DNA of 22,808 bases from an uncultured Roseburia sp. (lineage in GTDB: Bacteria; Bacillota_A; Clostridia; Lachnospirales; Lachnospiraceae): assembly GCA_900753715.1 (NCBI GenBank), contig CAAEAE010000150.1, positions 1 through 22,808 on the forward strand, written 5' to 3'. Below, piece by piece: positions 17,115 through 22,808 of this stretch (position 1 is the stretch's first letter; each line of letters starts with the position of its first letter). The notes under the pieces are model-generated. The model worked only from the letters and a program-made list of their open reading frames with translations. It was not told where the DNA came from and did not search any database. Position numbers and translations under genes: made by a program.

Positions 17115-17891
17115 ATGATACCAAAAAAGATACACTATTGCTGGGTAGGGGGAAATTCCAAACCACCACTTGTCAAAAAATGCATCCAGAGCTGGAAAAA
17201 ATATTGCCCTGATTATGAAATAATCGAGTGGAATGAAAGCAATTATGATATTTCAAAAAACATATATATGAAGCAGGCGTATGAAGCAAAAAAATGGGCT
17301 TTTGTAACAGACTACATGAGGCTGGACATTATTTATGAACATGGAGGAATATATCTTGATACAGATGTGGAATTGATAAAAAATATAGATGATTTATTAT
17401 CAAACGAAGCATTTGCAGGGATAGAGTCGATTAACGAGAACGAAAACAATGTTGCTCTTGGATTGGGATTCGGAGCAGAAAAGGGACATCCACTTATCGG
17501 AAATATGCGAAGCTGTTATGATGAATTACAGTTTTTAAATAGTGACAATACGTATAACATGGTAGCAATTCCGGTGTATATAACGAATTTTTTAAAACAA
17601 CTTGGGTATGAAAATCAAAATAAATTGCAGAAACTGCAGGGGATTACGATTTATCCGTCGGAGTATTTTTGTCCGAAAAGTTGGACAACTGGTGTAAAGA
17701 GAATAACGAGACATACATATTCGATTCACCATTACAGTGCATCGTGGTATGATGAAAAAAAACAAAAACAGTATAGAGAAGAACTAAAACAAAAGAAAAA
17801 AGATTATTATAGGCATATGCCAAATCGAATCATAAAAGGAATATTAGGAGACAGCAAATATAATAAGATAAAAAAACTATTTGGAAAGTAA
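17115..17891 (+). CDS. Glycosyltransferase, GT32-like with DXD motif
   Basis: This 258-residue paralogue of the protein at 5585-6265 shares the opening MIPKKIHYCW, SWKKYCPD and EIIEWNE. It has TDYMRL (65-70) and the metal-binding DTD at 82-84 in GGIYLDTDVE. LGLGFGAEKGHP and the later HTYSIHHYSASW also have counterparts in the paralogue. It differs by a longer, very basic C-terminus (EELKQKKKDYYRH and beyond) suited to membrane association. It is a probable retaining sugar transferase of glycan assembly. Unusually, it splits the exporter permease from its ATPase. The gaps on either side, 24 and 27 bases, are the two widest inside the operon, which suggests it was inserted there later than its neighbours. 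Confidence 0.85.
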   Translation: MIPKKIHYCWVGGNSKPPLVKKCIQSWKKYCPDYEIIEWNESNYDISKNIYMKQAYEAKKWAFVTDYMRLDIIYEHGGIYLDTDVELIKNIDDLLSNEAFAGIESINENENNVALGLGFGAEKGHPLIGNMRSCYDELQFLNSDNTYNMVAIPVYITNFLKQLGYENQNKLQKLQGITIYPSEYFCPKSWTTGVKRITRHTYSIHHYSASWYDEKKQKQYREELKQKKKDYYRHMPNRIIKGILGDSKYNKIKKLFGK

Positions 17892-17918
17892 TGATAGTTT
17901 TGTGCAAGGAGAAAATTC

Positions 17919-19199
17919 ATGGATAACGAATTAGTACTAAAGGTGGATAATATTAAGAAACGTTATCGCCTTGGCGTAATCGGAGGGGGAACCCTTCAAG
18001 GAGATATTCAGAGCTGGTGGGCAAGAATTAGAGGAAAAGAGGATCCAAATCTAAAAATAGGATCCGATACAAATACAAAAAGGGGTTCCTTCATGGCACT
18101 CGATGGGATTAGTTTCGAGGTTAAAAAGGGAGAACGCCTCGGAATTATAGGAGGAAATGGAGCAGGTAAGTCCACAACACTGAAACTCTTGTCACGAGTA
18201 ACGGCTCCGACAGAAGGCACCATTTACATTAATGGACGAATCAGCAGTATGCTTGAAGTCGGAACAGGATTTCATCCGGAACTAACAGGTAGAGAAAATG
18301 TATATTTGAATGGTGCAATTCTTGGAATGTCTAAAGAAGAAGTTGATAAGAAGATAGAAGACATTATTGATTTTTCAGAATGCAGACAGTTTATTGATAC
18401 ACCGGTAAAAAGATATTCATCGGGTATGTATGTTAAGCTAGCCTTTTCCGTGGCTGCACATTTGGATTCTGAAATACTGATTATGGATGAAGTCCTTGCA
18501 GTTGGAGATATGAATTTTCAGAAAAAATGTTTGAATAAAATGTGCGAGGTTGCAGAGCAGGAAGGAAGAACAATTCTTTATGTAAGCCATAATATGAATA
18601 CAATTAGACAATTATGTGACAGATGTATTGTTCTCCAGAAAGGTCATCTGGTCTATGATGGAGATGTAGAAGAGGCGATTTCTATTTATATGAATCAGTC
18701 AGATGAATTAAAAACATCTTACGATTATTCAAATATTCCCAGATCAGAGAATGAGACCAGAAGTATTCAACTGTTGGGGCTGGATATTAATGATAGAACA
18801 GAAAATCGTGTATCACAAGGAGAAAATCTAAAGTTTACTTTACATTGCAAAGCAAATGCAGAAGCAGAAAATGTAGGATTTCGCTTTGAAATATATTATA
18901 AAGATGGAACGGTTGTGGGTACTGTCTTTACGAACAAAGAATTGTCTGCTTCTAAAGGGCAAAAGGTAGATCTGGATATTGAATTAGCAACCAAAAATTT
19001 TGCACCTGGCAGATATCATGCGGTAGCATTAGCGTATGAATATGATAAATTCGGTAATCAGGTGGGAGTAGATCGTGTCGAACCAGCATTAGTATTTGAA
19101 GTGACGAATAAGGATAAGGGTAGCCTAATGTGGTTACATCAATATTGGGGACATGTATGTTTTGATGATATGCAGATAAAAAATATAAGGATATTATAA
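17919..19199 (+). CDS. wzt: ABC polysaccharide exporter ATPase with C-terminal glycan-binding-type domain (Wzt-like)
   Basis: This 426-residue ATPase drives Wzm. It has Walker A GGNGAGKST (78-86), a GTGFHPELTGREN segment (115-127) diagnostic of the Wzt/TagH/KpsT branch, signature YSSGM (166-170), Walker B ILIMDE (186-191) and the switch His in VSHN (222-225). Residues about 265-426 form an extra beta-rich region ending in WGHVCFDDMQIKNIRIL. This matches the Wzt C-terminal domain, which in Gram-negative O-antigen exporters binds the modified end of a finished chain. A 50-residue insertion near the N-terminus (about 20-58) is also usual for this branch. The start ATG follows AAGGAGA at about 17908-17914. 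Which terminal group is recognised here is unknown. Confidence 0.92.
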   Translation: MDNELVLKVDNIKKRYRLGVIGGGTLQGDIQSWWARIRGKEDPNLKIGSDTNTKRGSFMALDGISFEVKKGERLGIIGGNGAGKSTTLKLLSRVTAPTEGTIYINGRISSMLEVGTGFHPELTGRENVYLNGAILGMSKEEVDKKIEDIIDFSECRQFIDTPVKRYSSGMYVKLAFSVAAHLDSEILIMDEVLAVGDMNFQKKCLNKMCEVAEQEGRTILYVSHNMNTIRQLCDRCIVLQKGHLVYDGDVEEAISIYMNQSDELKTSYDYSNIPRSENETRSIQLLGLDINDRTENRVSQGENLKFTLHCKANAEAENVGFRFEIYYKDGTVVGTVFTNKELSASKGQKVDLDIELATKNFAPGRYHAVALAYEYDKFGNQVGVDRVEPALVFEVTNKDKGSLMWLHQYWGHVCFDDMQIKNIRIL

Positions 19200-19202
19200 G
19201 GT

Positions 19203-20087
19203 ATGAGAATTACGGTATTTACACCTGCGTATAATCGCGGATATATAATTGAAAAATTGTATCGATCACTTCAGAATCAGACATTTCGAAACTTTGAATG
19301 GCTGATTATTGATGATGGATCAAGTGATAATACAAGTGAAAAAATACAAAGCTTTATTCAGGATAACAATGATTTTCCTATCATTTTTGAAAAAGTAGAA
19401 AATGGAGGAAAACACCGGGCAATCAATCTAGGAGTTCAAAAAGCCAGGGGAGAACTGTTCTTTATCGTAGATTCTGACGATTATTTAACCAATACTTCAC
19501 TAGAGATTGTGGATCAGGTGGAAAAGGCTATTCCAAAAGAGCAGAAAAAAAATTTTGCCGGAATTTGTGGCGAAAGGGGATATTCAGAAAATGAGATTAT
19601 GGGAACCACCTTTAAAGGCGATGTGATTGATATTACTTCACTAGAACGAATGAAGTATGGAATTACTGGGGACAAAGCAGAGGTATTTTATACAAAAGTC
19701 ATAAAACAATATCCATTTCCAGAGTTTGAGGGAGAAAAGTTCTTGACCGAGTGTATTGTGTGGGACAGAATTGCAGCTGCCGGATATAAACTTCGATATT
19801 TTAATAAAATCATATATATATGTGATTACCTGCCAGACGGATTAACGATGAATTCTGAGAAAATGTTCTTAACATCACCGAAAGGGTATGGATTGTTTTT
19901 GTATCAGGAAAAGTTATATCATAAAATGACAGGATTAAAGATGTGGAATCAATACCTGCAATATTACTACAAATTAAGAAATAAATATTCGTTTATGCAA
20001 ATAGCCAGAAATGTACATATGAATCCAGTGATTTTGTATTTCAGGCTGACAGGAATGAAGCTGTTTTATAAGATATACGATAAATAA
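19203..20087 (+). CDS. Glycosyltransferase, GT2 family
   Basis: This 294-residue GT2 enzyme has TVFTPAYNR (4-12), IDDGS (36-40), NGGKHRAIN (67-75) and DSDD (90-93). PFPEFEGEKFL and CDYLPDGLT lie in the C-terminal half. It has the same length, motif positions and FEGEK signature as the GT2 at 3011-3895, so both belong to one subgroup and probably use similar chemistry. It begins three bases after the ATPase stop. The ribosome binding site is not ideal: AAGGA is about 12 bases away and AAGG is almost touching the ATG. It is the first member of the fourth GT2 pair. The sugar is unknown. Confidence 0.88.
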   Translation: MRITVFTPAYNRGYIIEKLYRSLQNQTFRNFEWLIIDDGSSDNTSEKIQSFIQDNNDFPIIFEKVENGGKHRAINLGVQKARGELFFIVDSDDYLTNTSLEIVDQVEKAIPKEQKKNFAGICGERGYSENEIMGTTFKGDVIDITSLERMKYGITGDKAEVFYTKVIKQYPFPEFEGEKFLTECIVWDRIAAAGYKLRYFNKIIYICDYLPDGLTMNSEKMFLTSPKGYGLFLYQEKLYHKMTGLKMWNQYLQYYYKLRNKYSFMQIARNVHMNPVILYFRLTGMKLFYKIYDK

Positions 20088-20103
20088 GGAAGAACAAAAA
20101 GAT

Positions 20104-21063
20104 ATGGAATTAACAATTGGAATCCCGGTATACAAAAATGTAGATACATTAAACACTGCTCTTAAAAGCATTGCAACGCAAAAGAATAAAGAAGTTGACT
20201 GCAAGGTCATTATATCTGAGGACTTTAGTACAGATGAAATACATCAGCAAATCGTACAATTGTTAGAAAAATGGACGAATCTTGAGATAGAATATCATTT
20301 TAATCTGCCAGCTCTTGGAATGTCTGGTAACTGGAATCATTGTATTCAGTTAGCAAGTACAGGATACGTAGCACTTCTTCATGATGATGATTTTTTGTAT
20401 TCAAATTATCTAGATGAAGTTGCAAAAGTAATGAAAAGTAAATTACGATTTGATGTATTATTTTGGGACAATGATGAATGGGCAGATGGGAAAAAAGTGA
20501 GGCGTGATTACCATGGGATTAAAAGAGTCTATGATAATTTGAAAAAAGGGAAAATAAAAAAATATAAATCAGGGGATTACTTTTTTGGAGGATTAGAGGG
20601 AAAGACACTGCCAACCTGTGGGACATTATACAAAAGAGATGGGTTCGAAGAATATGAACAAAAGTATGGCTATTCAGTTGATGAAATCTATGCTGAAAAG
20701 TTATGCAAAAAAAAGAAAATCTATTTTTACAATAAAAGTGTAGCGGTACACACTTATCGTACAGAAACAAACTTAAGCTCTACATATAAGGTAAAACGAA
20801 GTTTTGTTCTGGAAAGGGAAGAACATCGTCAAAGTATGAGCAATCAATCCTGGATATTCAGATTTTGCAATAAATATTTGCATGATGGAATGAAGCTTGA
20901 TTCGATGTATCCGTGGCAGGATTGTTTGTTTCCGGAATATATGGTGACGAAAAAAATACTAAACGAGAAAAAAATGTTTAATATTATAAAAAGAATCTAT
21001 ATTTATTCGCAGGTTTTTTCCTATAAAAATATGAAAATAAAGAATCGCAAGAAGTGTAAGTAG
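20104..21063 (+). CDS. Glycosyltransferase, GT2 family; last gene of the operon
   Basis: This 319-residue GT2 enzyme has IGIPVYKN (5-12), ISEDFSTDE (37-45) in place of the usual DDGS, GNWNHCIQLA and a DDD metal site (94-96 in LHDDDFLYS). The GMSGNWN...HDDD pattern defines a GT2 branch different from the other genes here. The C-terminus is strongly basic (MKIKNRKKCK). The TAG stop is immediately followed by the GTAA tip of an IS66 remnant, so the natural 3' end may have been altered by the insertion, but the catalytic domain is complete. AAGGAAG directly follows the previous stop, about ten bases before the ATG. Confidence 0.85.
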   Translation: MELTIGIPVYKNVDTLNTALKSIATQKNKEVDCKVIISEDFSTDEIHQQIVQLLEKWTNLEIEYHFNLPALGMSGNWNHCIQLASTGYVALLHDDDFLYSNYLDEVAKVMKSKLRFDVLFWDNDEWADGKKVRRDYHGIKRVYDNLKKGKIKKYKSGDYFFGGLEGKTLPTCGTLYKRDGFEEYEQKYGYSVDEIYAEKLCKKKKIYFYNKSVAVHTYRTETNLSSTYKVKRSFVLEREEHRQSMSNQSWIFRFCNKYLHDGMKLDSMYPWQDCLFPEYMVTKKILNEKKMFNIIKRIYIYSQVFSYKNMKIKNRKKCK

Positions 21064-21410
21064 GTAATCATCCGTATCTGTTAGCGCCCATATTTTTCTA
21101 ATACATTCTTTTCATAACAAAGGAAGGAAACTGTATCATTATGAAAACAGATGAAAAAATCACGCTGTGGTCTGAAAGAATCCGTGCATTCCAATTCAGT
21201 GGGCAGACTTGCAAAACATGGTGTCAGGAACATCACGTTCCAGTCTCTACAATGAGTTACTGGATGCGCAAGCTGAAAACATTGGACGAACAATCGGATA
21301 CTGATATGATTTTTGCCAAAATGCCAACGGAAAAAGAAATTTCGACGAATGAGACTTTGAACACCAGTCTGTCTCCAGCGAGTGTAAAAATTGTAAAAAC
21401 TACATTACTA
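21064..21410 (+). mobile_element. IS66-family insertion sequence remnant (left end)
   Basis: The segment starts with GTAATCATCC; GTAA is the usual tip of IS66-family terminal repeats. It runs through an AT-rich leader into an ORF related to the first gene (tnpA) of IS66 elements. The other IS66 genes (tnpB and the DDE transposase) and the right terminal repeat are absent, because the sequence changes near 21400 into unrelated DNA leading to an acyltransferase gene. GTAAG also occurs at 21056, so the exact outer edge may be 21056 or 21064. No target duplication partner was found downstream. The right boundary is approximate. Confidence 0.6.
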
Positions 21411-21416
21411 TGTTAA
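21141..21416 (+). CDS. Truncated IS66-type TnpA-like protein
   Basis: This 91-residue ORF has a helix-turn-helix core, WSERIRAFQFSGQTCKTWCQ then VPVSTMSYWMRKLK (about residues 9-48), typical of the IS66 accessory protein TnpA. Such proteins are normally longer and finish with a beta-rich segment beginning near SVKI. Here that segment stops after ASVKIVK and the last residues, TTLLC, look like out-of-family sequence, so the gene is 3'-truncated. GGAAGG upstream would be its ribosome binding site. Without tnpB and the transposase it cannot move by itself. It may be expressed by read-through from the glycan operon, but no cell function is expected. Confidence 0.65.
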   Translation: MKTDEKITLWSERIRAFQFSGQTCKTWCQEHHVPVSTMSYWMRKLKTLDEQSDTDMIFAKMPTEKEISTNETLNTSLSPASVKIVKTTLLC

Positions 21417-21474
21417 AAAGTTTTTCGGTGTGGTTTTTCCGTGCTTTGTGAAAATTTTGTGAACAAACAAATCC

Positions 21475-21504
21475 TTGACCATATAGGATAGTTTGTTGTA
21501 TCAT
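21475..21504 (+). promoter_or_regulatory. Probable sigma-A promoter of the acyltransferase gene
   Basis: TTGACC (21475-21480, five of six to the -35 consensus), an 18-base spacer and TATCAT (21499-21504, five of six to the -10 consensus) form a good housekeeping promoter. Transcription would start near 21511, about 65 bases before the ATG at 21576. Its presence past the IS66 remnant suggests the acyltransferase is transcribed apart from the long operon. The stretch 21417-21474 before it is AT-rich and shows no gene or strong terminator. Confidence 0.55.
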
Positions 21505-21575
21505 ATATCTTGGTTTATTGTGTCTTAACGAAAAGCAACAATGAAAATATAAAAAAGGACTTGACAAAGTGGATT

Positions 21576-22628
21576 ATGGGAAACAAAATTTTGACAGACA
21601 GACAAGCATATTATGACATTTTAAGGATTTTTGCCACTTTTGCAGTAATGATACTTCATATTGCTGCAGATAATTGGTATGGTACGGATATTCATTCTTT
21701 TGAATGGAATGTATCTAATTTCTATGACAGTATAGTTCGATGGGGAGTACCAGTATTCACAATGATTAGTGGAGCATTATTTCTTTCTGGAAATCAACCT
21801 ATTGAACGGATTTATAAAAAGAACATTTCACGAATTATAACAGCCTTTTTATTTTGGTCTCTGTTTTATGCAAGTATTTCATTTGTTAGGGGAGCAGGGA
21901 TAAAAAGTGCTTTAGACGCTTTTATAAATGGACATTATCATATGTGGTTTTTGTTTATGATAGTTGGTTTATATATGGTTATTCCTTTTTTGAGATTAAT
22001 TGTAAAAGATAATTCGCTGATGAAATACTTTCTAATATTGGCTTTTATTTTTGCAATAGTAATACCTGAAATTATCTCTGTTACAGGGATAGTCAATGAT
22101 AAATATTCATCTTTTATGCAGGGCATAATTGATAAAGTTTCGTTGAATTTTGTTTTAGGTTATACTATTTACTTTATTTTGGGATATTATTTTAGCAGAA
22201 AAGATATTTCAAGAAAATTTTCAATACTCATATATGCTTTAGGGATTGTTGGATTTTCTTCAACGGTGATTTTCACTGCTGTTGCAACAAGATATCAAGG
22301 AAAACCTAGTGAACTGTTTTTTGGAAACTTCACAGTAAATGTATTTTTAGAAGCAGTTTGCATATTTCTTTTTTGCAAGAATGTTTTTTCCAAAATTAAG
22401 TTTTCAGAAAAAGCAAAAGGTATAATATTTTTACTTTCAAAATATAGTTTTGGTGCTTATTTGATACATCCGTTTGTGATTAGTGTTCTAAAATATTTGG
22501 GATTAAATACACTTACATTTAATTCGTTACTTGCGGTTCCGATTATCGGTGTTATAGTGTTTTGCGGATCATTTCTCATTTCAGGAATACTAAACCACAT
22601 ACCAATATTGAAAAAGTATATTGTGTAA
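21576..22628 (+). CDS. Acyltransferase-3 family membrane O-acyltransferase
   Basis: This 350-residue, very hydrophobic protein has about ten membrane segments and the acyltransferase-3 (WecH/OafB/OatA N-terminal) signature. Arg17 and His28 in LRIFATFAVMILHIAADNW make the conserved R-X10-H pair, followed by WGVPVFTMISGALFLS and HYHMWFLFMIVGLYMVIPFLR. Such enzymes move an acetyl or similar group across or onto the membrane to O-acylate surface glycans. This gene could modify the polymer made by the upstream operon or another envelope glycan. The frame extends upstream to a TTG at 21510, but the added residues are hydrophilic and unconserved, so ATG 21576 is preferred although its ribosome binding site is weak (AAGTGG, or AAGGA 16 bases away). 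No extracellular SGNH domain is attached. Confidence 0.85.
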   Translation: MGNKILTDRQAYYDILRIFATFAVMILHIAADNWYGTDIHSFEWNVSNFYDSIVRWGVPVFTMISGALFLSGNQPIERIYKKNISRIITAFLFWSLFYASISFVRGAGIKSALDAFINGHYHMWFLFMIVGLYMVIPFLRLIVKDNSLMKYFLILAFIFAIVIPEIISVTGIVNDKYSSFMQGIIDKVSLNFVLGYTIYFILGYYFSRKDISRKFSILIYALGIVGFSSTVIFTAVATRYQGKPSELFFGNFTVNVFLEAVCIFLFCKNVFSKIKFSEKAKGIIFLLSKYSFGAYLIHPFVISVLKYLGLNTLTFNSLLAVPIIGVIVFCGSFLISGILNHIPILKKYIV

Positions 22629-22656
22629 GCCCAAAAAGCCTATGAGATAAATATGC

Positions 22657-22776
22657 ATGGATATAATATTGGGAATAGGTTTAATGATACTGATTATGTT
22701 AATGGAGGTACCGTTAATATATATAATTCATAATTATATACCTTGGATCATGGGAGTACAAAAGCAAAGAAAGTAA
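22657..22776 (+). CDS. Possible 39-residue single-pass membrane peptide (doubtful)
   Basis: An ATG at 22657 opens 39 codons ending in TAA. The peptide has a hydrophobic stretch of about 20 residues (IILGIGLMILIMLMEV), a second short hydrophobic part and a basic end, QKQRK, as expected of a small membrane protein with a cytosolic C-terminus. No good ribosome binding site precedes it and no family is recognised. The AT-rich DNA could produce such a frame by chance, or it could be the remnant of a larger gene. The rest of 22629-22808 shows no other gene. Confidence 0.25.
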   Translation: MDIILGIGLMILIMLMEVPLIYIIHNYIPWIMGVQKQRK

Positions 22777-22808
22777 AAACAATTGGAACGTACGTTGAAA
22801 GAGAAAGA

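Noticed and set aside
21056..21063. GTAAGTAG as an IS66 target-site duplication
   Set aside because: IS66 elements usually make 8-base duplications, but no second copy was found downstream. The right end of the element is missing, so a duplication cannot be shown.
21398..21425. Possible terminator hairpin (AAAAACT ... AGTTTTT)
   Set aside because: The stem is seven nearly all A-T pairs with a long loop and no G-C core, so it is too weak to call a terminator.
21510..21575. TTG-initiated N-terminal extension of the acyltransferase
   Set aside because: The added 22 residues are hydrophilic and not part of the family, and the TTG coincides with the predicted transcription start. ATG 21576 is preferred.
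22788..22797. ACGTACGT palindrome near the right edge
   Set aside because: It is too short and has no repeated copies; no known operator or attachment site can be assigned.
1..22808. CRISPR arrays, tRNA or rRNA genes, toxin-antitoxin or phage genes
   Set aside because: No regularly spaced repeats, cloverleaf-like sequences, rRNA motifs or relevant protein families were seen on either strand.

Overview
All supported genes lie on the + strand. The window holds most of a very long surface-polysaccharide (capsule, exopolysaccharide or cell-wall glycan) biosynthesis operon, followed by an insertion-sequence remnant and one separately promoted acyltransferase gene. The low G+C, strong AGGAGG-type ribosome binding sites, tightly packed co-directional genes and Clostridia-style glycosyltransferases point to a Gram-positive anaerobe of the Lachnospiraceae type. 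This is inferred from style; no rRNA or other phylogenetic marker is present.

Layout. 1-81 is the tail of an upstream gene. A probable extended -10 promoter (82-110) precedes 21 genes (178-21063) that overlap or are separated by no more than 27 bases, so they are read here as one transcription unit. It opens with a fused initiating phosphoglycosyltransferase and GT4 glycosyltransferase (178-1908). Then come a GT4, a GT2, an EpsG/Wzy-like polymerase (3906-5000), a serine-acetyltransferase-like hexapeptide enzyme, a GT32, a GT2 and another GT4. After these, adjacent pairs of GT2 genes alternate with modification or export genes: pair, pyruvyl transferase, pair, hexapeptide acyltransferase, pair, ABC exporter (Wzm, GT32, Wzt), pair. 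In total there are 15 glycosyltransferase domains: ten GT2, three GT4 and two GT32.

Right end. An IS66-family remnant (about 21064-21410) with a truncated TnpA-like ORF abuts the stop codon of the last glycosyltransferase. A plausible promoter (21475-21504) then serves an acyltransferase-3 membrane protein (21576-22628), followed by a doubtful 39-residue membrane peptide.

Inferred working model. The fused protein loads the first one or two sugars onto undecaprenyl phosphate on the inner membrane face. The cytosolic GT2, GT4 and GT32 enzymes extend the chain, while the acetyl and pyruvyl transferases decorate it. Export goes through Wzm/Wzt, whose ATPase carries a C-terminal extension of the kind that binds a finished chain end. 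The EpsG-like polymerase beside an ABC exporter, with no Wzx flippase in view, is the most unusual architectural point. No sugar-nucleotide synthesis, Wzx or tyrosine-kinase regulator genes are in the window; they may lie upstream or elsewhere.
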